64,000 bases of DNA. Origin: Petrolisthes cinctipes (taxonomy: Eukaryota > Arthropoda > Malacostraca > Decapoda > Porcellanidae). The DNA lies in contig JAWQEG010002468.1 of NCBI GenBank assembly GCA_033782935.1, forward strand, positions 62,001 through 126,000, read 5' to 3'. Position numbers and translations under genes: made by a program. This document shows positions 46,363 through 58,200 of this stretch, piece after piece. Below the pieces are notes generated by a model. The model was not told where the DNA came from and searched no databases. It saw only the letters and a program-made list of their open reading frames with translations. How positions within the stretch are numbered: the first letter of the stretch is position 1; every line of letters begins with the position of its first letter.

Positions 46363-49130
46363 ATGTCTTCATCTCTAGAACAACTTGAAAATCAACTAGA
46401 AACTTTTATTGAGAATGTACGTCAGATAGGGATCTTGGTCAGTGATTTTCAACCCCAGGGCCAGCAAGTACTGAACCAAAAATTGTAAGTTTATAGTTTG
46501 TTTATCTAGCCTTAACTCCGGTCCAACTAACTTAAAAAGCTGCATATTTCTTAGGTATTAGTCAAGCGTTTGTTCATAATCACTCCCATTGATTCTTTTC
46601 TGTCAAATATACATATACTGTATATGGTAAATTTACAGAAGTACTGGGTTCATTATATTATATATTTTAGTATCATTACCCACTATTTTGGACCATTCTA
46701 ATACACTTTCCATCTATGGTGTTTCGGTAAATATTGAAAGAATTACCGTTATTGCGTACGTTTTTTCTACCTTCATTACCCACTTATTTAGACCATGCTA
46801 AGTCTATTTTCTTCTATGGCATTTCCTCTGCAAATGCCCCATTTCCAAGATAGGGCATATTCAAATGGGGCATTTTGAAATTAGCCTGACCTTACCTAAC
46901 CTAACCTAGACCGCATCAGACTACCGGGACCTAACCTGGGCAAACTACCGGGAAATAATCGTGATAAAGTACAATAAATGACAGGGTTAAAATACTGGGA
47001 CCCAGCCAGATCTGGCAACACTGCTGCAAAACGGTAATTCTTTCAATAAATACCGGTGTTTCTCTTGGAGATGCCCCGTTTTCGAGATATGCCCCATTCT
47101 ACAAACATAATTTGGAAATTAATCTGACAAGGAAACGGATCCACCAATAGTGGTTGTTGTTGTGTGCCTTATATTTAATGCTCTTGCTGTTCGTCCCAGT
47201 CAACAAATTAAGGCTTTAAAACAGCATTAGACAGCAATTATATAACATTGTCAGTTAATATTAGGTACCAGTTCTAGCAGTTGCTTTCGTATTGAGAACC
47301 GGAACCGACAAGATGGCTGCCAACTGTTTACATCCAGGCCCCATAGATTGCTAAGGTTAGGTCCCATTAGTTTGCCGCAGTCCTGATTAGGTTAGGTTAG
47401 ATCAGGTGAGGTTTACCTAATTCTATTTAATGCGTTGTAGTTGTTTTCAGATGAAACTAGTTAAAGTATGGTAAAAATGAGGTGTTTTCGGAGATTGAGT
47501 TGGGGGAGGGTTGGGTGATATCTCTCAAAACACTAATTTGTGACGGATGTGAACAATAAATTTGTTAAAAACACACTATAAGACATTGCATTCTGAAAAC
47601 CTCGAATCGAAAACAAATTATGGACAAACGCTTGACTATTACCATACAGTATCTTAATTCCAGTCATTTTGAGGTGTCGTAGATGTAGTATATTGTGTTT
47701 CTACCCCAACTCAATGCATCCCCCTGAGTTAACCGTAATCATTATGTGAGTGTATTTTGAATACTTGGTAAATAAGTCTTCTGAGTTACACGTGCAAATT
47801 TTCCAGACGAAACCTAGTTTGCTATAATGGTAAAACTGTACTGTCTGACATTACACCCTCCAAGGTAATCAATATGTTTATGTGATATGTTATACTGTAA
47901 TTTGAGTGATTATGGAGTTTATTTAATTTGGAAATACTTTGTTTTGGAGATACCCCCTACCCACCTATCCAAAAATTAGGGGGATTTTGGTGGGAGAAGC
48001 ACGTAAATTTACCATATTTGGAGTCTAAACTGATAACAATTGTTGAAAATTGAAAATTGGGAAACCCAAGTCATGTTTTCCAATTTTCATGACTCTTAAT
48101 GAATAATTAAAAAATACAAGCCAGTGTAGTGTTTCAGGGATTCTTCAGTGTTGTATGTGGGTACCACTAAGTTACATTAGACTTACCATAGACTTACCAT
48201 CCCCGCCTGGGGGATGCTTTATTCCACAGACGGGCGGCTGAGGACTCGGGCAGAAAGCCTACGCCGGCTCTTGTATTACTTTTGGTTATATTTGCAACAG
48301 ACATACCCTTAAAGAAAATTGTCTTGAAAATTTCCAAAACATGGGAAAACCCTTGATGTGTTGGTTTCTATTTCTAAATGGCATTTGTCAGTAAAGTTTT
48401 CATATTAGATATATTGGTATTATTTCAGTTATTGATACTCGGTTTCTTTAAGGCGTATTGAATTCACTATGATATGTACGTACAATACTGTACAATATTA
48501 TCGTACCTTTATATTTCTCCACAGACAGAACATGATAACAAACATGCAGGACATTGATAAGCTGCGTACAGCTGTCCAGGATGTGCATGTTCCGCTCGAG
48601 GTCTTTGAGTGAGTTGAATTATACTTTTTTCTAAATGCTATAGAGTAATTTTTTTAAATGTTGAGAGTTGTTATTAAAATATAATGATATTTTGTATATT
48701 TTCTATTAAGTTATTGCTCACAACTGCCACCTTTACTTATTTATGGGTCACTTGTCATGCAAAAATATGATAATGCAGGTATAATATTTTACTCCAGGTA
48801 TATTGATGGTGGAAGAAACCCTCAACTGTACACAAAGGACTGTATGGAAAAAGCTCTTACAAAGAATGAACAGGTGAGAAATACGTCATATTGGAATTGT
48901 AATAAGAAGAGAATATTATAATTCTGAAATACAGTGCAGTATTTGTAGCACAGGGCAGCATGGTGACTTTCTAAATTGCACTCTATCTACACATAAATGG
49001 ATTTCTTCTCCAGGTGAATGGACGTATTGACTCCTACAAACGATTCAAAGCCATGCTGTTGGTGGAACTCTCACATGTCTTTCCCAATGAGATGACCAGG
49101 TACCGAGCTGTCAGGGAGGAGCTCAGCTGA
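46363..49130 (+). CDS. MED10: Mediator of RNA polymerase II transcription subunit 10, complete
   Basis: Four exons, 46363-46484, 48525-48608, 48798-48873 and 49014-49130, join in phase into 132 aa, close to the usual 135. MSSSLEQLENQLETFIENVR opens the protein. Conserved blocks follow: QNMITNMQDIDKL, VPLEVFEYIDGGRNPQLYTK, DCMEKAL and NGRIDSYKRFKAMLLVELS, ending FPNEMTRYRAVREELS. MED10 is a helical subunit of the Mediator middle module, which passes signals from activators to RNA polymerase II in the nucleus. Intron 1, about 2 kb, contains a T1 element with a T2 MITE inside it. Start codon choice follows the family length. Confidence 0.95.
46554..47643. mobile_element. Family T1 element, copy 2, interrupted by a T2 MITE
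   Basis: The left end GGTATTAGTCAAGCGTTTG and the right end (minus-strand reading GGTAATAGTCAAGCGTTTG) are inverted repeats matching the T1 ends. Without the T2 MITE and one duplication, about 753 bp remain, nearly the size of copy 1 (756 bp). The terminal and pentamer-bearing parts match copy 1 in reverse orientation, but the centre differs, so it is another subfamily. An 8-bp duplication is not clear (ATTTCTTA against ATACAGTA). Confidence 0.75.
46726..47054. mobile_element. Family T2 MITE, copy 2, with perfect 8-bp target duplication
   Basis: It begins GGTAAATATTGAAAGAATTA and ends with the inverted counterpart AATTCTTTCAATAAATACC. GGTGTTTC occurs immediately on both sides (46718-46725 and 47055-47062), a perfect 8-bp duplication. 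The interior matches copy 1 closely but has fewer CCTAA pentamers. The sequence around the insertion also resembles the MITE interior, as if it landed in an older relative. Confidence 0.9.
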
Positions 49131-51115
49131 GGGGAAGGAGAAGGAGCTGAACCTGTAAAGAAAAGGGCTGGGGAGGGAGCTGAGAGGTAACTGTTGTACT
49201 CTGTAGAAATTAGGAGAGTGAGAGGGAGCTTAATAATTCTTTTGTATGAAGACAAGAAGGGTAAAAGGAGGTGAGAGATTACTGTTATGTAGAAATTAGG
49301 GAGTAAAACTATGAAAGATGGGTTTTGTATATTGATGAGACGAGTGAGAGAGAGAGAGAGTACATACAGTATGTATAGTGGAGAGGAAAGCAAGGGAGCA
49401 AAAATTATCTGAATGTTAAACCTTAAATTTATGCTGTCAACTTTGAGGAGTCATAAAAGAACAAAGAGGAGAGAATGAAAAAAAAAAAAAAAAAAAATTG
49501 AAGCAATATGAGAAGAGAGTACAGTACAGGATAGCGCTGTTTGATAAGCTAACACATCATTTGGGTCATGGTTAAAGATGTGAAGGGTAAAGAGAAAACT
49601 ATAGGAAAGGCCAAGGAGGGTGTGATAGGATGAGGATAGAGAAAACGTCCATTGTAGGGACACCAAGTGGAAGTGTAGTATTGATGTGAACAATCACCAA
49701 TAATATTGTACACTCCTTGACAAAAGTATCACAAGAAAATTAATATGAACCTTTTGGCAGGTTATTTGATGTGTACAGACTCAGTTGATATTGAGAAATG
49801 TTTTTCCATGAGTTAGTTTATAAACCAGGTACAGTCTGGGAAAAGTACAGTATACCATTTCAATATCTTTGCACAGAATGGTGGTCTTAATGACTTCTAA
49901 CTATAGTACTCCTTTTAGGAATGAAAAAATAGCCAAAATGGTATGAGACATAGACTGTCACTCCATTAATTAATTTGAACCACTGCTTTACCCCTGGTTT
50001 TAATGTTAAGAGAGTTATCAGAAGCTGCTTTCAGTTCAGTGAGATATAGTGTTCATTTACTATTCAGAATTACTGACTCAATAAAGAGAAAGATACTAGA
50101 TTTTTCAGGGTTTGTACCAGGAATTTAGATTATTGCATGGTTTTAAGATTGCATGATGGTAATTTATTTTAGAAATCTTCTCGCTTACTATTGTTTACAT
50201 AATCTTTTCTGTACAGTACTTATATTTTGTAAAATAATATTTTTCATGACAACACTTCTCCTGCAACATGGTTGTAACAGTATGTAATTATAGCAGCTCA
50301 ACTGAATGATCCACACTTCTTATTATAAGGGGTGCACTAATAGCCCTCTCTGATACTGTACCCTGTAATTTGCAGTGTCTATAAAGTATATGAAGAAGGA
50401 CATAGGCTAACTACAAATGGGAGACATTTATATTGGTATTGTACAGTCAACAGCAGATGTATGCATCCCTTGTATGTGCTTTATGTGAGCCAGGTGATTT
50501 GCTAATGGTGCATTTTGAGAGTCTTAAAAAAAAAAAGTAAATTACAGTATGTTGTGAATGTGTGTATGCCAACTAACAATGGTCGTATATTGGAATTATG
50601 TGTGATTGAAATAAGATTAAAGTGTAATTTTATATTATGTTGAAAAGTAAATTAGGACAAAGATCATGTTTATGCATAATTATGTATGGAAAATAGGGTC
50701 AATGGATTCTCTAGGCCATTCAGTGAGATATGTTTCAGTTTTCCCTCGGTAAGGTGGCATTAGAGTTGTAAAATCTGGGTATTGAGATAGTAATAAAAAT
50801 TGTCGATTGGTTTGTAAAAATCTATCTGATATTATTTTATGGATATGTTAAATATTTTGGATATAAAAGTGATACAGGCTGCATTAATGGTAATTTGTTT
50901 TTAAATCAATTACTGTATAATAAATAATGTAGGGTGATTTTTTTTAATACTATATAATGTTCATGAAGTAAAATTATAATGATCTACCATATTTATACCA
51001 TTTTCATCTACATAAAATGTATGCATAAAGTTTGACATATTTTATTACCTTGGTCACTTGTATTAAGAAGAATACAAATATTATAATAATGCTATGTATG
51101 TATGTAGTATACCTT

Positions 51116-51195
51116 GACACCTCGCTCCCTTCAAGAACTATCCCCAAGGAGGTGGCCATTGCAGAAGAGTCTCCAATTATCCCTATTCAAGGATC
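51116..51195 (-). mobile_element. Short 3' fragment of the GATA-tailed retrotransposon
   Basis: GACACCTCGCTCCCTTCAAG and the following CCCCAAGGAGGTGGCCATTG match the minus-strand 3' end of the element at 24861-26390. The tail itself is only suggested by nearby TATGTATGTATG. Heavily truncated. Confidence 0.65.
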
Positions 51196-51714
51196 TGCTA
51201 CATTATAATTTGCATTATTTATTATAATACAATTAAATAAAACTTGACTGATTAATATGATAGTAATGGTTGCATTTGGTAATTACTGGACTTTCTCTTC
51301 ATGTGAAACTGCATGCATGACCTTGTTCAACAGGAAACAATATACTGTACTGCTTGTACTGCATTGTACTATACAGTAAAAAAAAATATTGCTCAACCTG
51401 GTGTGGATACCGACTGGTTTGTTCATATGAATGAGGTGTTTTATTTATTTTAATACATAAAAGTTCATAATGAGGTTTAGATAATAATACCACTGCATAT
51501 AATTATTATTCAGCTATTCAGGCAGCTAATTAGAGAGAATGATTGTGTAGGTCTATTCGGTACCGTTTATTCATATGAATTGTGAATTTGTGACTTATGC
51601 CGTATAATTATGTGCTTGTGTGTTTGCATATAAAATTAATGTATATTAAGTTGTGATGTTATGCTCAGTTATGTAAAATTGTAGTATGTCTGTAGTATCT
51701 TTAAATCGTGTTAA

Positions 51715-52263
51715 CCCTAGATAGGTAACCTTATTTTATTGGTATCCATGGGTCCGTCAGATCCCAAAAGAAAACAAATACTAACCATAATTATTTTATT
51801 TGAAAAATGTGAACATAGATATGAAGCTATATAATTAACTTTCAATTTCATCAACAAAGCAATGTTCATTCATCATTCTTTTATTTTCAACACATTTTTA
51901 AATGAAAATCTTCATTGTTTAGATGTTTTTTTTAGAAAATGTCTAAAAAAAAAGCTACAGTAATCGGCTACATCTAGGATGGTTGATTCATCTGTGGACA
52001 AGTTATCAAAGAAATCCATTTAACTTTTCACATGGGTCTAACATGAAGGATATCATCACACGATTGATAACGTGGGGTCTGAGATACCCAAAAGGCCTAT
52101 AGCTCGAAATTAGAGCGAGATACGGAAATGCCCATACCATCTCAATGAAGTTCAGTCACTGTCAGGAAGGTAATGGGAACAACAATACTTTTCGTTCATA
52201 ACAACATGCGGCACATGGAAAAAAAGGCGTCGGACACAGAGACCCCAAGTTACCTATCGAGGG
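51715..52263. mobile_element. 549-bp piggyBac-like non-autonomous element
   Basis: The left end reads TTAA then CCCTAGATAGGTAAC. The right end is the inverse, GTTACCTATCGAGGG, followed by TTGA. A TTAA target site and ends starting CCC(T/C) are hallmarks of piggyBac transposons; the right TTGA would be a one-base decay of TTAA. There is no transposase, so a source element elsewhere must have moved it. Confidence 0.75.
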
Positions 52264-53563
52264 TTGATAGAACTACGTACGCATGTAGGCCTATATATGC
52301 CCTACGTATTTTAATAACGAGCTACTGTGTGTGTGTGTGATGTATTACAGTTGTATGGTATGTCTGTGGTTGCAGAGTCACGAGTGAAATTATTGTGGAT
52401 GTGTGGTTTGGGTGAGCCAGGGTGACAAGTGTTGAGTACAGCCAGTAGTTTAATCTTGAATGTGACACCGACATCCGGATGTAGAGCGGAACATGCACAC
52501 ACACACTCGTCAGTGACGGTCAGTCCGTCACTCTGTTGTGTGTTATAATTATAAATCTTATAATACATGGTAAACATTAATTAAAGTATGGATATTGTTG
52601 TTATCTATTCATTGTTGAAGCTGTTGCCATTTATTATTACTTATAATATTGTTTTGTTTAGTACGGTAAAACAATAATGGTTTTAAATACAGTATTTTAT
52701 AGGCCTATTTGACATTAGTAATGAGTTATAAGATATGTTCAGATTAATCGTAATTACATTGAAAAATTATTACAACTTTGGCTACAGTAGACCTACAAGT
52801 AACTGTAACACGTTATTGAGAATATGCCATATGCTTACAAAATGATGCGCAATTATAGATATTGGGTCTCTGTAATATTAGTTCATAAAATTAATCCCAG
52901 TGGCTCACTTTCAAGCACCGGATGCTCAGCAGGACTTTTGACCTTAACTGTAGGCTACGTACTATACAGCCAGCATGGATTTTGTTCTTGTGTCCTTCCG
53001 GTGATACAGATACTCGAGTGTCACTAGCTTCAGTCCATTTGGGTCCATTGTCCAACTTGGACAGCTTCTGCAGGCTGTTCAGTAGCGGCGGAATTCTACT
53101 GTATTGTATATCAGTACAGGCGCTTGAACAAAAAAAGAAGGTAAAACTATAAACTATCTGACAATGCACCCTCCAATAATAAGTAACCAATATGTAGGCC
53201 TATCCCTAGCACCCTGCACCAACTAATTAATTAAAAGTACCATTCGACACCAGTAACACCAACCACGTCCATTAATTTTACCCATTGTCCTGCACTATTG
53301 TCCCCACGTGTCCAAAATTAAGGCACTACTAATAATCCCGATCCGTTGACCTAGGATTATCTGGTATTGAGGTATCCGGCTGCCACATTTATTCCGCTTG
53401 TACTTATAGGGATCAATTTTTATTATAGAATTGTGTACGACAGTCACCCATTTACTGCTTGTTCTTATTCAACAGTTATTATTTTACTGCCTGTTCGACC
53501 GTATTTTTTGTATATACTATTTGTTCTGTGATCGTCATGAATAGACCACCACTTCTTCAACAG

Positions 53564-53690
53564 TCACAGATATCCTAACTTGTTCTTCAACTTCTTGCAT
53601 GACTTCCTCCAGCGTAAATATAGTGTTCAACTGCAAACTGTAACCTCATCAGCAGACCCATCAGTCACATCCTTCACGTTCACGGTGGTG
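53564..53690 (+). other. Candidate 127-nt exon, possibly of the PTB adaptor gene
   Basis: CTTCTTCAACAG precedes and GTGAGTG follows, both good splice signals. One open frame, with one leading base, gives HRYPNLFFNFLHDFLQRKY, QLQTVTSSADPSVTSFTF and a Val pair, ending in phase 0. The next recognised exon at 55261 also starts in phase 0, so a join is possible across the 1044-bp element. The peptide is not one I recognise. Confidence 0.3.
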
Positions 53691-53879
53691 GTGAGTGTAG
53701 AAAACTATAAAATTATACGTTTGTCTGTTGCTTACGTCGCCCCATCACATTTTTATGACCAAAAGTAACATGTTCTCTTTTCTTTACTATTACGGTACGG
53801 TATACTGCTCCTTATTGAATTTATTTTTACAGTGTTAAGATTCATCTTGTGGTAATTAGTAGACTTAAACTGTTACTGC

Positions 53880-54923
53880 CACAGAGCTGTACACATAGAG
53901 CGATCGACCCTGTATTATTAGATAGGGGAGGAGTGTCGCCAGCCAGCCTGCTCGGCGGCCATCTTGGAATGCCCTTTGGCGCGCGCTTTGAACTCCCGTA
54001 CGTACTTGTACAGTATGTTTCTATCCACAGTTATTGACATTTCCTTGATTTGTAAAGCATTGTATCTTGTTATCTAATTATGCAGGTTTTGTTAAATCAA
54101 TTAACAAGGCTAAGATAATGTCCATACGGAAAATTATGCAAAGAAATTAAACTTAAACTGCTGGTTTATTAAACAAGACAATTATATAAAACTGTAATCT
54201 GTCTCCCTCTCCCTCCACTTACCTTACATACATACATACATATTACTCTAGTGTGACATACATACATACATACATATTACTCTAGTGTGACATACATACA
54301 TACATATTACTCTAGTGTGACATACATACATATTACTCTAGTGTGACATAAATACATACTACTCTAGTGTGACATACATACATATTACTATAGTGTGACA
54401 TACATACATATTATTCTAGTGTGACATATACATACATATTACTCTAGTGTGACATACATACATACATATTATTCTAGTGTGACATATATACATATTACTC
54501 TAGTGTGACATACATACATACATACATACTGAACAATGTGAACATAAAATACTTATCATAATAGAGATTAAGTACGTTGTATATATATATTCTAAGAAGG
54601 TGACTGTGGATGAATGCCAACGATAGTTTTGTTTATCTAACTCATTTCACCATTTAACCGAAATGTATTTATATTTAATCAGCCATTCACTGATATATCG
54701 GTTAAAGAAATACTTATTCATATATTGTGAGTAACTATAATGTAGTTAATATACCAAATCATCAATGAAAGACCGAATAAATGAAATAATATCTTACCCT
54801 GGCATAAGCTAACAGGCTGGCTGGTTGAGGGGAAGGGCAACCTATCATGGCCGCCAACCCACTTCCGGTGGCGACACGCCAGGGGGGGGGGGGTTGCGCT
54901 CTCTATAAGTGTATAGCTCTGTG
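53880..54923. mobile_element. 1044-bp DNA transposon with perfect 8-bp duplication and internal minisatellite
   Basis: The left end CACAGAGCTGTACAC and the right end (minus-strand reading CACAGAGCTATACAC) are imperfect inverted repeats of about 28 bp. GTTACTGC flanks both sides exactly (53872-53879 and 54924-54931). Inside each end, GTGTCGCC and GGCGGCCAT occur again in inverted positions. The 8-bp duplication and CA...TG ends suggest the hAT or P superfamily. No transposase ORF. A tandem array fills 54234-54530. Confidence 0.88.
54234..54530. repeat. Minisatellite of about ten units with nested CATA repeats
   Basis: Ten units, each a 15-bp core ATTACTCTAGTGTGA with small variants followed by two to four CATA (TACA) tetramers. 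The array is inside the DNA element at 53880-54923. Confidence 0.95.
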
Positions 54924-55037
54924 GTTACTGCCCACGTGTTTTCATTTGACCACTTTGGAAATTACTTGGTATCATAATATACAGTAATATATCTATTATA
55001 GTTTTTTATATTATACTCCAATTGTAAACTTCATACT

Positions 55038-55190
55038 ATGGCATCTTCTAAAAGTGACTACCACCCACAGAGCTACAAACACCACATGGTCTTGATGCTT
55101 AAATTAGTACAAGAACAACACTTATGTCATTGGTATCCTGCTTTAGGCCTACTTGATAAAGGAGAGTTTTATGAAATTCTTAAGTCATGA
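55038..55190 (+). CDS. Small ORF of 50 aa, function unknown
   Basis: ATG at 55038 opens MASSKSDYHPQSYKHHMVLM and runs to TGA at 55188. It lies about 110 bp right of the 1044-bp DNA element and about 70 bp before the first recognised PTB adaptor exon. Its composition looks protein-like (LLDKGEFYEILKS), but the frame does not splice naturally into the next exon. It may be chance or part of an unseen exon. Confidence 0.2.
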   Translation: MASSKSDYHPQSYKHHMVLMLKLVQEQHLCHWYPALGLLDKGEFYEILKS

Positions 55191-55260
55191 AATTATTATA
55201 ATACTGTACTGTAATTGGCTCTTAAGCTATGATCCGTTTCTATTCCCAGTATGATTACAG

Positions 55261-58200
55261 ATCCGAAAGTGTGCACCTTCTGAAAGAAATTTGGGGAGAC
55301 CAATGCATCGCTACGGCTTCACTAACCGGCTGTGGACTCGGCCAGAATTAATCACTGTTGACAAAAACAGTGTGAAGTACAGGCGAGGGATAGAACGGTC
55401 GTTTCTGCAGTATCCTTTGCCAATGAAAGGTAAATGAAAATATAACTAGTTAAATGGTATAAAGCCTCGGGCCCTAAACCCCTCTTTTTAGTCTCTCTCC
55501 TGCATAGGATTGCAAGATAAGCCTTTCTTGTCTGTACTTTTCATTGCGATACTCTTATTGAGGCAAATTATGACCACCCAACCCCTTTCAAGAAAACAAA
55601 ACAATTGAATCATGGGCACTACATTAAACTGAGTCTCTGTGGCAACACTGCCTATCATGTGACTTGGACTGGCTGTGCCTCAGTGCCTCCTACTGTAACT
55701 GTCAGCTTAGTCCAGGCTAGAGTCCTCAAAACGAAGTTCTGGGTAAAGTGGTGCTGAGTTCCACCAGGAGCTTTGATTTTGAAAGACACCGCTGACAAGT
55801 GACAAACCGAGATTGCCAGATGGACGTATTCAGTCTCTAGATGTAGCCTACCTTTAGGTCCCAGGCTGAAATGGATTTACCCAGAGTAACAGAATATGGT
55901 AGGTACATGTAGTAAAGAAAGAAACGTTTAGTATGTTTAATGTTTATCAACAAGAGTTCAACTGGACAGTAATTAAGGCAGAGAGAAAAAGTGGGTTGAA
56001 TTCTACTTTGACTCTGACTCTACTGTCATAGGAGTATTGCTCATAGCAATGTAGGAGACATTAGGTACATAATGGAAAAAATATTTATATCTAAGGAAAG
56101 TATTGGAGCACTGTAGCTCTCCATCCTCCTAGGTCCACGATTTTTGACAGTGTGTTGTTCAAAGAAATGCCAAAGTAATGAGTGAGCTTTACGGGGGTAA
56201 TCTGGATTTGGGAAAAATATTAATAATAATATAAAAAAAATTGAATAATATGATACAAGAGCTCTGCACTTGACCTGAGAGAAGATGCCTGCAAGACTCT
56301 GGGTTGTAAAATAACTGTTCACAATTATACCAAATATTTGAGATAGCTATAATTTAGGCAAGTTTTTAAAGAATTCACTGGACTTAGGGGGTGGCAAAAG
56401 TAACCATGAGTGGAATGGATGGCTTAACTGAGTGAAGAAAGAATGCTGGAACAGTCTGGTAGACCTGGAGACCCTTACTGTGGCCACTTCCTTTGGGGAG
56501 AGTTCCTGGAGGAACATTGTGTCAGAGCTATAGATATAATAATTTTATGCCTTCAAGCTACATGGGAATCATGAAGATGATAGAGGTGTATGCAAGAATC
56601 TTCAACTCCCTGCATCCATTTCAATCCAACTTCCATAAAATGAATAGGGTGCTTATAATACTTCTGTTGAATATTTTCCCTTATTAGACGAGGACCAGTT
56701 TTGTGTCGGCCTGAGCAAAGACACATGGAAGCGCCTAGAGATGGGTGAGACTAATAAGAACACGGAGAAGGATCAGGCAAGGCGTGATGTGGCCCTCCTA
56801 CTGCAAACTGGGCGCATTACACTCACCAAGAGTGGAATCAAATGGTGGGACTGGACCATGGGCAACATCAGACGCTATGGTCATGACTTATCATGCTTCT
56901 ACTTTGAAGCGGGTCGTAAGGCCAGATCCGGAGAGGGAATTTTCATCCTTTGTACTGACCAGGTACTGTAATGTATACATATTTAATGTGAAGGAAAAGT
57001 GAATGAAATACAATAGGTAGTGAAGTGCTGACTGGGCCGTGAAATACTGTGAAGTAATAATGAATGATACCGTGATGCAAATGTTAATTACCAAGAATAC
57101 TGTACTGTACAGAAATTTGTCGAGATATGGTTTGCATCATCATGACCTGGGATTGCAGTCAGTATAGAAAATTCATATTTTGTGTATCTACTCTACTCCA
57201 GAAATGGTTTGCATGAACTTATATTATAATTATATATACTGTATATATATATATATATTTTATTTTTTTCCAGGGCAAACTTATCCACCAGAAGTTAACT
57301 GCTATGAAAACCTTCTACCAGTTTGACACCCTATGCCAGCGTGGGATGGATATCGAAAAAATTACCTTGCAACTCTTTCCACAGACGCTGCCTTCTTCTT
57401 CCACCTTGCCTGCCACTATGCCCCGCTCATACAGCCTTAAACAACCACAGGTGAGGATTAGAAAACTTTAAAGAGAATTGTCATAAGATCTCGTGACATC
57501 AGGTTTTATATACTGTACAGTACTGTAATGTATTTATATTGCTGGCCTTTAATATTTCTAATACTGATGGTGAGTTTGCGATACTTGTGATATCTATCTA
57601 TCTATTGCCAGACGCCTTAATCCCCAAAAGGGTGGCCACAAATGAATCTCCTCCGTGCACCTCTGTCCCCTGTCAACTGGCGTCCCTCGTTCCACCCAAA
57701 GCCACTCTCACTCATATACCTCTCAACTCCATCCTTCCACCTCACTCTTGGTCTGCCTCTTCCTCTCCGTCCCCCTACCTTACACTTGTACACTTTCTTA
57801 TTCACACCACATTGCTCACGTACTTCTTATCAAAGTGTTCTCTCCACCTCTCAACTCTATCATGCTTCTCTACAATCACCTGCCCATTCTTGTCTTTCAC
57901 AACCTTACTACTTCCTTTGTCACCCTCCCTGACTTTCTTGACCTCTTTCCAAAACAGTTTCTTGCACTCCCTCCACTTCTCACTTAAACTCCTTCCAAAT
58001 TCCTTGTCTACTCTTCTCTTACCCTCACTCACCACTCTGTTTTTCTCCACATACATCTCCTTTTTCTGTCCCTCCAACTCTTCATTTCCTTGACTACCCA
58101 ACCACTCTGTATGTTTTTTTTTCTCTTCAAATGCTTGTTTCACCTCTTCATTCCACCATGCTGTTCCTTTCACTCCTCAACCCATACACCTCCTCACATG

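Larger units (their letters stand above)
49131..55260. other. Region between MED10 and the visible PTB adaptor exons
   Basis: The first part should be MED10 3' untranslated sequence. The rest is AT-rich and contains a retrotransposon tail (51116-51195), a piggyBac-like MITE (51715-52263), a candidate exon (53564-53690) and a 1044-bp DNA element (53880-54923). The 5' exons of the PTB adaptor may lie here, but only one candidate could be pointed to. A CpG-richer patch at about 52900-53160 could be a first exon or promoter; this is unproven. Confidence 0.4.

Noticed and set aside
52891..53190. Overlapping ORFs on both strands in a CpG-richer patch
   Set aside because: Neither resembles a known protein or has convincing splice borders; it may be an untranslated first exon.
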